From positions 1 through 64,000 of the forward strand of contig NZ_JANFDG010000001.1 of the NCBI RefSeq assembly GCF_024609765.1: a stretch of 64,000 bases of DNA, given 5' to 3'. The translations under genes were made by a program, and so were the position numbers. Within the stretch, counting starts at the first letter, position 1. Each line of letters begins with the position of its first letter. This DNA is from Shinella pollutisoli. Its GTDB lineage: Bacteria; Pseudomonadota; Alphaproteobacteria; Rhizobiales; Rhizobiaceae. Under the pieces are notes generated by a model. It was not told the DNA's origin, ran no database searches, and was given only the letters and a program-made list of their open reading frames with translations. Below are positions 9,146 through 17,913 of this stretch, in pieces.

Positions 9146-9883
9146 ATGTCGATACGATTTCTCCTGGCCACGAGCCTCCTTCTTGCCTCCACCGCGGCTG
9201 GGGCCAACGACCGGTACATGAACCGGCCGCCGATCATCATCAGCCCCGATCTCTCCGCGCCCTGGGTGATGCAGCTCACCGGCGAGGGCGTGCGGCCGGC
9301 CGTCACGACGCGGCGCATCGTCGAGCGGCAGCGCGTTGAGCAGCGCCGCGTCCTGAAACGCGACGGCGCCGCGCGCATCGAGCGCGTCGCCGCCGTCCGG
9401 GCGGAAAGGCCGGTGCGCTCGAAGATCGACCCGATGTACCTGCCGCAGATCGTCTCCTACGAGAGCGGGTACAAGCCGGGCACCATCGTCATCGACACCA
9501 ACAACCGCTTCCTCTACCTGGTGATGGCGGACGGCAAGGCGCGGCGCTACGGCGTCGGCGTCGGCAAGCCGGGCTTCGAATGGGCCGGCACGCACAAGAT
9601 CACCCGCAAGGCCGAGTGGCCGGACTGGGTGCCGCCGAAGGAGATGATCGCGCGCGAGGCGGCCAAGGGCCACTACCTGCCCGCCCGCATGGAAGGCGGG
9701 CCGGACAACCCGCTCGGCTCGCGCGCCATGTATCTCGGCTCGACGCTCTACCGCATCCACGGCACCAATGCGCCCTGGACGATCGGCTATGCGGTCTCCT
9801 CCGGCTGCATCCGCATGCGCAACGAGGACGTCGTCGACCTCTACGAGCGCGTGAACGTCGGCACGAAAGTCATCGTCATCTAG
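9146..9883 (+). CDS. Secreted L,D-transpeptidase (YkuD domain)
   Basis: A 245-residue envelope enzyme. A signal peptide (hydrophobic FLLATSLLLASTAAGA) is followed by an Arg-rich linker and a C-terminal YkuD domain from about residue 105. The catalytic His and Cys sit in IHGTNAPWTIGYAVSSGCIRM near residues 211-231. Such enzymes make 3-3 peptidoglycan cross-links or anchor outer-membrane proteins to peptidoglycan, which in rhizobia is a major cross-linking mode. A close paralogue follows 112 bp downstream on the same strand. Confidence 0.9.
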   Translation: MSIRFLLATSLLLASTAAGANDRYMNRPPIIISPDLSAPWVMQLTGEGVRPAVTTRRIVERQRVEQRRVLKRDGAARIERVAAVRAERPVRSKIDPMYLPQIVSYESGYKPGTIVIDTNNRFLYLVMADGKARRYGVGVGKPGFEWAGTHKITRKAEWPDWVPPKEMIAREAAKGHYLPARMEGGPDNPLGSRAMYLGSTLYRIHGTNAPWTIGYAVSSGCIRMRNEDVVDLYERVNVGTKVIVI

Positions 9884-9995
9884 GCACGGGCCGAACAAAT
9901 CCGCCTTCACGATCGTCTTACCCTGGGCAGCCGGTCTTGCAATCGGTCAAGACTCGGCTAGCCTTCGCGTATCGAGAGTGAGAGAGGGGAACAGC

Positions 9996-10691
9996 ATGCG
10001 GACATACGCATCGATCCTGCTGGCTGCGGCGGTCGCCGTCACGACGGCCCTGCCCGCGACCTCGGCGAGCGCCTTTCCCGGCGTGACGCAGGGCATGGGC
10101 ACGACGTCCGACGTGACGCTCGTCGCCACGCAGTCGAAGAAGCAGGTTGCGGCGAAGTACAAGCGCCAGAAGGTCCGCCTCGTCACCGACGAGGCGCCGG
10201 GCACCATCATCGTCGATACGAACAACAAGTTCCTCTACTATGTCGAGAGCAAGAACCGGGCGACGCGCTACGGCATCGGCGTCGGCCGCGAGGGCTTCGG
10301 CTGGTCCGGCGTGGTGAAGGTCGGGCGCAAGGAGGAATGGCCGGGCTGGACGCCGCCCGCCGAGATGCGCCGCCGCGAGGCGAAGAAGGGCCGCATCCTG
10401 CCCGCCTACCAGCCCGGCGGCGAGGACAATCCGCTCGGCGCCCGCGCGCTCTACCTCTTCAAGGGCGGCCGCGACACGATCTTCCGCATCCACGGCACGA
10501 ACCAGCCCTGGACGATCGGCCAGAACATGTCGTCCGGCTGCATCCGCATGATGAACAAGGACGTGGAGCACCTCTATGCCCGCGCCGGCATCGGCACCAA
10601 GGTCATCGTCGTCGGCCCCGGCAACAAGCACGGCAAGGTGAGCTTCGACGACCGCGGCATGGACTTCTTCGGCTCGCTGTTCGGCGGCTGA
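9996..10691 (+). CDS. Secreted L,D-transpeptidase (YkuD domain), second copy
   Basis: A 231-residue paralogue of the preceding gene with the same order: signal peptide (ASILLAAAVAVTTALPATSASA), short basic linker, YkuD domain from about residue 70, catalytic HGTNQPWTIGQ..SSGCIRM. The ATG at 9996 follows GAGAGGGGAACAGC. The paralogue has a phenylalanine- and glycine-rich tail (MDFFGSLFGG). The two share the domain core but differ completely in the N-terminal linker, so they arose by an old rather than recent duplication. A strong terminator follows. Confidence 0.9.
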   Translation: MRTYASILLAAAVAVTTALPATSASAFPGVTQGMGTTSDVTLVATQSKKQVAAKYKRQKVRLVTDEAPGTIIVDTNNKFLYYVESKNRATRYGIGVGREGFGWSGVVKVGRKEEWPGWTPPAEMRRREAKKGRILPAYQPGGEDNPLGARALYLFKGGRDTIFRIHGTNQPWTIGQNMSSGCIRMMNKDVEHLYARAGIGTKVIVVGPGNKHGKVSFDDRGMDFFGSLFGG

Positions 10692-10709
10692 GCCTGCGCC
10701 AGGAAGACA

Positions 10710-10738
10710 GACGATGCCGGCCCCGCGCCGGCATCGTC
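10710..10738. terminator. Bidirectional hairpin terminator between convergent genes
   Basis: A perfect 12-bp stem (GACGATGCCGGC / GCCGGCATCGTC) with a CCCGC loop, placed between the stop of the second L,D-transpeptidase and the stop of the convergent gene. A T-poor tail on the + side (GTCTTC) makes it a moderate rather than ideal intrinsic terminator. Confidence 0.7.
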
Positions 10739-10742
10739 GTCT

Positions 10743-11180
10743 TCAGCCGACCGAGCAGGTGACCCTGCCCGTCCGGCGCAGCGGCTCGCCGTCGCCGTCC
10801 GCACGGTAGAGGATCAGCGTGTAGTCGCCGGCATAGGCCGTCTCGTCCTCCGTCGCCTTCGTCATCACCACCAGGTCGGCGGAAGCGAAGGGCAGGTCGC
10901 CGCCGGTCTCGGCATGGACGAGCAGGCGCAGCTCGCCGTCGTAGAGCCAGTCATGCGCGAGGTGGGAGGGTTCGAGCGCGACATTTTCCAGCCCCTGCGG
11001 CGCGAGGCCGGCGGGCAGCGCCAGCTCGCCGCGGAAGTTCAGGAGGCCGCCGCCGATCGAGTAGCTGAAGCCGGCCTCGGCGGTGAAGGCGAGGTTCCCG
11101 TCCTTCGCCGTGCAGCCGAAGCCGTCGGTGGCGTAGGCCGGCGAGGCGACGAGGGCGAGGCAGAGCGGCAGGATGCGCAT
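10743..11180 (-). CDS. Secreted hypothetical protein (145 aa)
   Basis: A 145-residue exported protein with a cleavable signal peptide (ILPLCLALVASPAYA) and a predominantly beta-strand mature part holding two cysteines (FGCTAKD near the start, VTCSVG at the end) that may form a disulfide linking the termini. No known domain recognised. It lies 24 bp downstream of glcF in the same direction and may be read through from that operon, but its content gives no link to glycolate use. Confidence 0.7.
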   Translation of the reverse strand: MRILPLCLALVASPAYATDGFGCTAKDGNLAFTAEAGFSYSIGGGLLNFRGELALPAGLAPQGLENVALEPSHLAHDWLYDGELRLLVHAETGGDLPFASADLVVMTKATEDETAYAGDYTLILYRADGDGEPLRRTGRVTCSVG

Positions 11181-11204
11181 GGGAGGCTCCGTTGCGGGGT
11201 GGCC

Positions 11205-12503
11205 TCAGGAAAGCATGTCCGGCTTCCTTCCGCCATAGGCCCAGTCGAGGAGCTCCACCGTGTGCAGGATCGGGATGTCCGTGCCGGTGGCGATCTGCGT
11301 GATGCAGCCGATGTTGCCGGTGGCGATCACGTCCGGCTTCGTCGCGGCGATGTTCTTCACCTTGCGCGCCTTGAGCTTCCGGGAAATCTCCGGCTGCATG
11401 ATGTTGTAGGTGCCGGCGGAGCCGCAACAGAGGTGGCCTTCCGCCGGATCGCGCACGGTGAAGCCCGCCTTCTTCAGCAGGATCTTCGGCGCCATGGTGA
11501 TCTTCTGGCCATGCTGCATCGAGCAGGCGGAGTGATAGGCGACCGTCATCCCCCTCGCCGCCTGCTGCGGCAGGTCGAGCGTCGACAGGAATTCCGTCAC
11601 GTCCTTCGCCAGCGCCGAGACCCGCGCGGCCTTCTCCGCATAGGCCGGGTCGAGGCGCAGCATGAAGCCGTAGTCCTTGATCGTCGTGCCGCAGCCGGAC
11701 GCCGTGACGATGATGGCGTCGAGGCCGCCCGCCTCGATCTCCCGGAGCCAGACGTCGACATTTTTTCGCGCGGCCTCCAGCGCCTCACCCTCGCGGCCCA
11801 TGTGATGGACCAGCGAGCCGCAGCAGACCTCGCCCGCCGGCGCCACCACCTCGACGCCGAGGCGGGTGAGCAGGCGGATCGTCGCCTCGTTGATCTCCGG
11901 CTTCAGCACCGGCTGGGCGCAGCCGGTGAGGATGGCGACGCGCGCCCTGCGGGGACCGGCCGCCGGATGGGTGCCCGGCCGTGCAGCCGGCGACGGCGCC
12001 GGCAGGCGGCTGGGTGCGAGATCGAGCATGGCGGCGAAGGGTTCGAGCGGCTTCACCCGCCTGAGGAGGCCCGCGAAGGGCCGGCCGAGGCTTGCCGCCC
12101 TAAGCGCCAGGCGGAAGCGGCGCGGATAAGGCAGCACGGCGGCGAGCAGGTTCCGCGTCATCCGGTTCCAGAACGGGCGGCGATAGGTCTCCTCGATATG
12201 GGCGCGGGCATGGTCGACGAGGTGCATGTAGTCGACGCCGGAGGGACAGGTCGTCATGCAGGCGAGGCAGGAGAGGCAGCGGTCGATATGGGTGACGACC
12301 TGCTCGTCGGCGGGCCGGCCGTTCTCCAGCATGTCCTTGATGAGGTAGATGCGGCCGCGCGGGCTGTCGAGCTCGTTGCCGAGCGTGACGTAGGTCGGGC
12401 AGGTCGCGGTGCAGAAGCCGCAATGCACGCATTTGCGGAGGATTTTTTCGGACGTCGCGACATGGGGGTCGGCGAGTTGTTCGGGGGTGAAGTTGGTCTG
12501 CAT
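11205..12503 (-). CDS. glcF: Glycolate oxidase iron-sulfur subunit
   Basis: A 432-residue iron-sulfur protein that carries electrons from the GlcD/GlcE flavin dehydrogenase to the membrane quinone pool. Two [4Fe-4S] motifs are visible: CVHCGFCTATCPTY near residue 25 and CLSCLACMTTCPSGV near residue 78. Two CCG domains follow (CCGSLVHHMG and CCGSAGTYNIMQPE), which bind a further cluster. Length matches the family. It follows glcE after a ~220 bp gap filled by a repeat block. Confidence 0.95.
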   Translation of the reverse strand: MQTNFTPEQLADPHVATSEKILRKCVHCGFCTATCPTYVTLGNELDSPRGRIYLIKDMLENGRPADEQVVTHIDRCLSCLACMTTCPSGVDYMHLVDHARAHIEETYRRPFWNRMTRNLLAAVLPYPRRFRLALRAASLGRPFAGLLRRVKPLEPFAAMLDLAPSRLPAPSPAARPGTHPAAGPRRARVAILTGCAQPVLKPEINEATIRLLTRLGVEVVAPAGEVCCGSLVHHMGREGEALEAARKNVDVWLREIEAGGLDAIIVTASGCGTTIKDYGFMLRLDPAYAEKAARVSALAKDVTEFLSTLDLPQQAARGMTVAYHSACSMQHGQKITMAPKILLKKAGFTVRDPAEGHLCCGSAGTYNIMQPEISRKLKARKVKNIAATKPDVIATGNIGCITQIATGTDIPILHTVELLDWAYGGRKPDMLS

Positions 12504-12544
12504 CAGCGGGCATCCCTGTTGCGGACTGGGACGGCGCGAGCGGC

Positions 12545-12699
12545 ACCCCCCTCTGCCCTGCCGGGCATCTCCCCCTCAGGGGGGGAGATTGGATGAAGCG
12601 CCCTCCCGCCCCTCTTGGACGGTGCAATTCGAGCGAGGGTTTCACGTCTTGCCGATCTCCCCCCTTGAGGGGGAGATGCCCGGCAGGGCAGAGGGGGGC
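12545..12699. repeat. RIME-like intergenic palindromic mosaic, block 3 (distinct subtype)
   Basis: A large inverted repeat inside the glc operon: CCCCCCTCTGCCCTGCCGGG..ATCTCCCC on the left and GGGGAGATGCCCGGCAGGGC..AGAGGGGGG on the right, about 60 bases apart. The outer sequence differs from the CCCTCATCC-type blocks elsewhere in the window, so it is a second repeat family. It may attenuate glcF relative to glcDE. Confidence 0.75.
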
Positions 12700-12723
12700 A
12701 ACTGCTGGCTTCAAACATCGACA

Positions 12724-13926
12724 TCACCCCACCATCCGCGACACGAAGACCCCCGAAGGGTCGAAGCTCGCCTTCACCTGCGCGCTCAGCGCCGCGACCG
12801 CCTCGGCCTGCGGCTCGAAGACCGGCGTCGCGGCCAGCACCTCCGGCCGTGCCCGGACGAGCGTCGCATGGCCGCCGCCGAGCGCCTTGACGTAGCGGCG
12901 CAGGAGGGCTGCCTCGGGATCGGCCTCCATGCGCAGCCAGAGGAGGCCGCCCTGCCAGTCGTAGAAGGCGTCGACGCCGGTTTCGAGGCGCAGTGCCGCG
13001 ACGAGCTGGTGGCCCATGGTCGGGGCGACGGAGACGCGCCAGAGCGGCCGCGCCGTGCCGTCGGCATAGGGAGCAGCGTCGCGGATCTCGCGCCAGAGCG
13101 CTTTCGTCGTCTCCGCGTCGAGGACGGAGACCGGGCCGAAGGCGGCGAGTTCCGCGGCGAGCTTCTCCTGCCGCACGGCGACGGAGGCGGCGAGCCCTTC
13201 GAGGCGCAGCACCGTCGCGGCCCCCTCGCCCGGCAGCGCGCCGCCGGCGAAGCGACCGCGCACGCTCTCGGGCAGGTGCGCCGCCCCCGACACCTCGACC
13301 GGCAGCGCCATCGCCGTCGCCATGGCGGCGGCGGCCTCGGCGTCGTTGAGGCCTGAGACGACGACGGTGGCAGCGGTCTCCGGCACCGGCAGGACGCGGA
13401 AGGTGACTTCGGTGACGAGCGCCAGCGAGCCGTGCGAGCCGGCGAGCACCTTGGCGAGGTCGAGGCCGGTGACGTTCTTCATCACCCGGCCGCCGGCCTT
13501 GACGATCTCGCCGCAGCCGTTGACGAAGCGCACGCCGAGCAGGCTGTCGCGCGCCGCCCCCGCCACGAAGCGGCGCGGGCCGGAGGCGTTGGTTGCGAAG
13601 ACGCCGCCGATGGTGGAGGCGCCCTCAGCGCCGGTCAGCGCCTTGAGGTCGGTGGGCTCGAAGGCGAGCATCTGCCGCTTTTCGGCGAGCGCCGCCTCGA
13701 TCTCGGCAAGCGGCGTGCCGGACCGCGCCGTCATCGTCATCTCGGCCGGATTGTAGGCGGTGATGCCGGCGAGCGCGCGGGTGGAGAGCGCCTCCGTCCC
13801 TTCGGGCGGAGAGAAGAGGCTGCGCGTGCCGCCGCCGCGGATGACGAAGCGGGCGGAGGATAGGCTCGCGACCTGGACAAGGCGGGCGGCGGCCTCCTCG
13901 GAGAGCGGTTCGTGGACGGCGGTCAT
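12724..13926 (-). CDS. glcE: Glycolate oxidase FAD-binding subunit GlcE
   Basis: A 400-residue subunit of the glycolate oxidase complex, paralogous to GlcD's FAD domain. It has FVIRGGGTRSLF (PCMH FAD pyrophosphate loop), LAFEPTDLKAL, TIGGVFATNASGPRRFVAGAARDSLLGV and GGRVMKNVTGLDLAKVLAGSHGSLALVTEVTFRVLP, all typical of GlcE. The ATG at 13926 overlaps the glcD stop by four bases, so a much longer open frame running upstream in this phase is only a shadow of glcD. Confidence 0.95.
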   Translation of the reverse strand: MTAVHEPLSEEAAARLVQVASLSSARFVIRGGGTRSLFSPPEGTEALSTRALAGITAYNPAEMTMTARSGTPLAEIEAALAEKRQMLAFEPTDLKALTGAEGASTIGGVFATNASGPRRFVAGAARDSLLGVRFVNGCGEIVKAGGRVMKNVTGLDLAKVLAGSHGSLALVTEVTFRVLPVPETAATVVVSGLNDAEAAAAMATAMALPVEVSGAAHLPESVRGRFAGGALPGEGAATVLRLEGLAASVAVRQEKLAAELAAFGPVSVLDAETTKALWREIRDAAPYADGTARPLWRVSVAPTMGHQLVAALRLETGVDAFYDWQGGLLWLRMEADPEAALLRRYVKALGGGHATLVRARPEVLAATPVFEPQAEAVAALSAQVKASFDPSGVFVSRMVG

Positions 13927-15359
13927 GCGGCGGGGCGCCCTTCGAGCGGAAAGACCTTGGACGGGTTGAGCAGCCATTGCGGATCGAAGGCGGCGCGCAC
14001 GGCCATCTGCTGGGCGAGGTCGACCTCGGCATATTGATGGCGCATCAGGTCGCGCTTCTCGACGCCGACGCCGTGCTCGCCGGTAAGGCAGCCGCCGGCG
14101 TCGACGCAGAGCTTGAGGATATCGTTGCCGGCGGCTTCCGCGCGGGCGGCGTCCTCCGGGTCGTTGGCGTTGAAGAGGATGAGCGGATGCATGTTGCCGT
14201 CGCCGGCGTGGAAGACGTTGGCGACGCGCAGGCCGTATTTCGCGACGATCTCCGCCGTGCCGCGCAGCACATGCGACAGCTGGCCGAGTGGCACCGTGCC
14301 GTCCATGCAGATATAGTCGGCGATGCGGCCGGTGGCGCCGAAGGCGGACTTGCGGCCCTTCCAGATCAGCGCCGCCTCCGTCGCCGACTGGCTTTCCTTG
14401 ACGACCCTGACGCCGTGGCGGCCGGCGATCTCGATGATCTTTCCGAGCATCGCGTCCATCTCGGCATCCGAACCCTCGACCTCGACGATCAAGAGCGCCT
14501 CGACGTCCATCGGATAGCCGGCCTGGGCAAAGGCCTCGCAGATCTCGATCGCCGGCTTGTCCATGAACTCGATGGCGACCGGGATGATGCCGGCGCCAAT
14601 GACGTCGGCGACGCAGGCGCCCGCGTCCTCCGACGAGTCGAAGCCGAAGAGCACGGGGCGCGCGCCCTCGGGCCTGGCGATGAGGCGCACCGTCGCCTCG
14701 GTGACGACGCCGAGCTGGCCCTCGCCGCCGCAGACGAGGCCGAGGAGATCGAGCCCGCCGGCATCGAGGGCCTTGCCGCCGAGCTCCACCACCGTGCCGT
14801 CGATCAGAACCAGCTTGACGCCGAGCAGGTTGTTGGTCGTCACGCCGTATTTCAGGCAATGGGCGCCGCCGGAATTCATGCCGATATTGCCGCCGATCGT
14901 GCAGGCGAGCTGCGAGCTCGGGTCGGGCGCATAGAAATAGCCGTCGGCGGAGACGGCATCCGAAATGGAGAGATTGGTGACGCCCGCCTGCACCGTCGCC
15001 GTGCGGTTGGCATAGTCGACCTCCAGGATGCGCGACATCTTCGAGAGGCCGAGCACCACCGCATCCTCCTGCGGGATCGCCCCGCCGGCAAGCGAGGTGC
15101 CCGCGCCGCGCGGCACGACGGGCACGCCGTAGCGATGACAGTATTTCAGCACGGCGGCGACCTCAGCCGTCGTCTCCGGCAGGGCGACGGCGAGCGGCAG
15201 GCGGCGATAGGAGACGAAGGCATCCGTCTCGAAGGGCACGAGCTCGCGCTCCTCATGGACGAGACAGCCGGGCGGCATGAGGTCGAGAAGGTCGGCGACG
15301 ATCTCGCGGCGGCGCGCGAGGACCGCCGGACGCGGCGCCAGGAAACCGATCTGATCCAT
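13923..15359 (-). CDS. glcD: Glycolate oxidase catalytic flavoprotein subunit GlcD
   Basis: A 478-residue FAD enzyme oxidising glycolate to glyoxylate. Visible are PVVPRGAGTSLAGG (FAD phosphate loop), ACTIGGNIGMNSGGAHCLKYGVTTNNLLGVKLVL, CGGEGQLGVVTEATVRL, and the C-terminal NVFHAGDGNMHPLILF and GCLTGEHGVGVEKRDLM motifs with substrate-side histidines. The ATG at 15359 is chosen because AGGAGGGCC lies close upstream and the family begins here; the open frame extends 24 codons further without support. Head of glcDEF, divergent from a LysR gene. Confidence 0.95.
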   Translation of the reverse strand: MDQIGFLAPRPAVLARRREIVADLLDLMPPGCLVHEERELVPFETDAFVSYRRLPLAVALPETTAEVAAVLKYCHRYGVPVVPRGAGTSLAGGAIPQEDAVVLGLSKMSRILEVDYANRTATVQAGVTNLSISDAVSADGYFYAPDPSSQLACTIGGNIGMNSGGAHCLKYGVTTNNLLGVKLVLIDGTVVELGGKALDAGGLDLLGLVCGGEGQLGVVTEATVRLIARPEGARPVLFGFDSSEDAGACVADVIGAGIIPVAIEFMDKPAIEICEAFAQAGYPMDVEALLIVEVEGSDAEMDAMLGKIIEIAGRHGVRVVKESQSATEAALIWKGRKSAFGATGRIADYICMDGTVPLGQLSHVLRGTAEIVAKYGLRVANVFHAGDGNMHPLILFNANDPEDAARAEAAGNDILKLCVDAGGCLTGEHGVGVEKRDLMRHQYAEVDLAQQMAVRAAFDPQWLLNPSKVFPLEGRPAA

Positions 15360-15463
15360 CGTGCGGGCCCTCCTGCCTGACTGGTCTTTTTTCTTTACCA
15401 CTTCCGCAAAAGCGAGGCAAATGCTAAGCATCTTCTCCCCTTCGGCAACAATGGGCGCGGCTT

Positions 15464-16360
15464 GTGACCAATCTGGGCGATCTCGAAATCTTCTCCCGCG
15501 TCATTTCCACCGGCAGCATGTCGGCGGCCGGCCGCGCGCTGGGGCTCTCGCCCGCCGTCGTCTCCAAGCGGGTGAAGCGGCTGGAGGAGCGGCTCGGCAC
15601 GCGGCTCCTGCAGCGCACCACGCGGCAGATCTCGCTGACGGAGGCGGGACAGGGTTTTTACGAGCGCATCGTCGGCGTGCTCGCCGGCATCGAGGAGGCG
15701 GAGGCCTTCGTCTCCGGCCGCTCCGGCGCGGCGCGCGGGACGCTGCGCGTCTCCGCCCCCACCTCCTTCGGCCGCATGCACATCGCCCCGCATCTCAAGG
15801 GCTTCATGGACGCCCATCCGGAGCTGACGCTCAATATCGTGCTGACCGACGAGTTCTCCGACATCGTCGGCGGCGGCTTCGACCTCGCCATCCGCATCGG
15901 CGAGCTCAGCGATTCCTCGCTGGTGGCGCGGCGGCTGGCGCCGGTGCGCCGGGTGCTCTGCGCCACGCCCGGCTATCTCGAAAAGCACGGCACGCCGGGG
16001 ACGCTCGACGATCTCGCCGCCCATGTCTGCCTGCCGCAGCACACGCAGGACGTCTGGCGGCTAGAGGGACCGGACGGCAGCGTCGTCCACAAGCCGACCG
16101 GGCCGCTCGTCACCAATTCGAGCGAGGTCATCCGCGAGGCGGTGCTCTGCGGCATGGGGATCGCCCTACGCTCGACCTGGGACGTCGGGGCGGAGCTGAA
16201 GGACGGCCGGCTCGTGCAGGTGCTGCCGGGCTACGAGGGCTCGCGCAACGTCGTGCTCTCGGCGGTCTATCCGAGCCGGCAGTTCCTGCCGGTCAAGGTG
16301 CGCCTCTTCATCGACTACCTCGCCGAGCTGTACGGGCCGCTGCCCTATTGGGAGCGGTGA
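15464..16360 (+). CDS. LysR family transcriptional regulator
   Basis: A 298-residue LysR regulator: N-terminal winged helix-turn-helix (LEIFSRVISTGSMSAAGRALGLSPAVVSKRVKRLEERLGTRLLQRTTR split over residues 6-53) and a periplasmic-binding-like effector domain (GTLRVSAPTSFGRMHIAP, FDLAIRIGEL). It starts with GTG 104 bp from glcD on the opposite strand. The divergent layout suggests it controls glcDEF; the effector could be glycolate, but that is inference. The subgroup (DSDG/SLVARRLAPVRRVLCATPGYL) is the common CrgA-like type. Confidence 0.9.
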   Translation: MTNLGDLEIFSRVISTGSMSAAGRALGLSPAVVSKRVKRLEERLGTRLLQRTTRQISLTEAGQGFYERIVGVLAGIEEAEAFVSGRSGAARGTLRVSAPTSFGRMHIAPHLKGFMDAHPELTLNIVLTDEFSDIVGGGFDLAIRIGELSDSSLVARRLAPVRRVLCATPGYLEKHGTPGTLDDLAAHVCLPQHTQDVWRLEGPDGSVVHKPTGPLVTNSSEVIREAVLCGMGIALRSTWDVGAELKDGRLVQVLPGYEGSRNVVLSAVYPSRQFLPVKVRLFIDYLAELYGPLPYWER

Positions 16361-16361
16361 G

Positions 16362-16476
16362 CCCCCTCATCCGGCCCTTCGGGCCACCTTCTCCCCGCTG
16401 GGGAGAAGGAGGACATGGCGCCGCTGGAAGTCCCCTTCTCCCCAGCGGGGAGAAGGTCCCGGAGGATGAGAGGGAC
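16362..16476. repeat. RIME-type intergenic mosaic, block 4
   Basis: CCCCCTCATCCGGCCCTTCGGGCC, then CTTCTCCCCGCTGGGGAGAAG and CTTCTCCCCAGCGGGGAGAAG, ending GGATGAGAGGG. Between the LysR gene and a convergent DUF3422 gene. Confidence 0.85.
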
Positions 16477-16490
16477 TTGCGATCATTCCC

Positions 16491-17768
16491 TCAATGCCGG
16501 TCCTCGTCCGCATGGCGCTTGCGGATGGCGCGGACGAGCAGCCACATGCCGGCGATGACGAAGGGGACGGCGATGCCGGTCAGCGTCTCGGGCTTCACCG
16601 GCACGCCGAGCCCGTTCGCGGCCTTCGCCACGTAGCCGAACAGGCCGACGACATAATAGGAGATCGCCGCGACCGACAGGCCCTCGACGGTCTGCTGCAG
16701 GCGAAGCTGCAGCCGCGCGCGCCGGTCCATCGAGTTGAGCAGCGTCGTGTTGAGCTTCTCCAGTTCCACGTCGATCCAGCTTCTCAGCAGCGCGGTGGCG
16801 CGGGCGAGCTTTCGCGACAGGTTCGCCTGCCGCTCCTCCACCGACTGGCAGGTGCGCATGGCGGGCGCCAGCCGCCGTTCGAGGAAGAAGCCGAGCGTCT
16901 CGTAGCCGGGCATCGCCGTCTCGGCGAGCGTGCGGATGCGCTCCTGGACGATGCCGTAATAGGCGCGGCTCGCGCCGAAGCGGTAAAGCGAGAGCGCGGC
17001 GTTCGCCTCCAGCTCGGCGGCGAGACGGGTGATCTCGGTGAGCAGCGTGTCGGCATGGTCGCGGGCCTCAAGCTTCATCGCGTTGGTGATGCCGGTCAGC
17101 CCGTCCTCGATGCGGCGGATGTCCGGCGAGAGCGACTGCGCCAGCGGCAAGCCCATCATCGCGAGCGTGCGGTAGGTCTCGATGTCGAGCAGGCGCTGCA
17201 CCAGCGCGCCGCGCCCGGCCTCCGTCATGCCGCGGTCGATGACGAGGATCTGCGTCAGCCCGTCGCCGTTCTGGCGGAAGTCGGTGAGGATCGCCGCCTG
17301 GCCGCCCTTGACCTCGCTGTAGCAGAGGCTCGTCGGGTCGAAGACGGAGATCGCCTCGCGCGTCTCTTCCGTGTCGGGACGGATCTCCAGGCGGATGCCG
17401 GAGATCAGCGTGCCGGGCGGCGCAAAACTGTCGCCGAAGGGATGGACCGGCACATCGCCGCCGAAGCGCTCGGGTGCCGGCGCGTCCCAGAAATAGGTGG
17501 AGAATTCCGTGTGCCGCTCCCAGCGCAGCGTCCCCTGCCCCCAGCTCAGCGCGTGGTGGCTGGCGTCGCGGCCGGGCGGCGATATGCCGCGCGAGCGCGA
17601 CAGTTCCGCCATCACGGCGTGGTCGACCGCCGAGCCGCCGTCGGTGAGGAAGGCGAGCTGGAAGATGACGCGCGGCGACGGCACCAGCGCATAGGGTCTC
17701 GCGTGGATCTCGCCGAGCGCCTGCGCGCGCGTCGTCGCCTGCGGAAAGGCGAAACTGCCCTTGGCCAT
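16491..17768 (-). CDS. DUF3422 family membrane protein
   Basis: A 425-residue member of the DUF3422 family, found widely in proteobacteria without an assigned function. N-terminal half is soluble with family motifs (ALGEIHARPYALVPSPRVIFQLAF; SHHALSWGQGTLRWERHTEFSTYFW), then a long helical part (residues ~200-360), then two C-terminal membrane segments (AAISYYVVGLFGYVAKA and IAVPFVIAGMWLLVRAI) with a charged tail. Start at 17768 fits the conserved beginning; the frame's upstream extension is a shadow of the divergent regulator. Some relatives resemble CorA-like topology, but this is not established. Confidence 0.85.
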   Translation of the reverse strand: MAKGSFAFPQATTRAQALGEIHARPYALVPSPRVIFQLAFLTDGGSAVDHAVMAELSRSRGISPPGRDASHHALSWGQGTLRWERHTEFSTYFWDAPAPERFGGDVPVHPFGDSFAPPGTLISGIRLEIRPDTEETREAISVFDPTSLCYSEVKGGQAAILTDFRQNGDGLTQILVIDRGMTEAGRGALVQRLLDIETYRTLAMMGLPLAQSLSPDIRRIEDGLTGITNAMKLEARDHADTLLTEITRLAAELEANAALSLYRFGASRAYYGIVQERIRTLAETAMPGYETLGFFLERRLAPAMRTCQSVEERQANLSRKLARATALLRSWIDVELEKLNTTLLNSMDRRARLQLRLQQTVEGLSVAAISYYVVGLFGYVAKAANGLGVPVKPETLTGIAVPFVIAGMWLLVRAIRKRHADEDRH

Positions 17769-17913
17769 GCGTGCACCGTCCCCCTCGTGCTGCAACAGCA
17801 CTTTCTTAACAAATGTCAGTGCCGTGAAGATAGGACGCATTGACGCAGGCACACAGGTTTCGAGTGGCCAAGATTCTTGACCAGTTTCGCCTCCGCTTGC
17901 TAGTCTTGCCGCC

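Noticed and set aside
15379-15400. TGGT-N11-ACCA upstream of glcD as a FadR/GlcC operator
   Set aside because: Half-sites too short and the spacing does not match known PdhR/LldR/GlcC sites, which are tighter; not supported.
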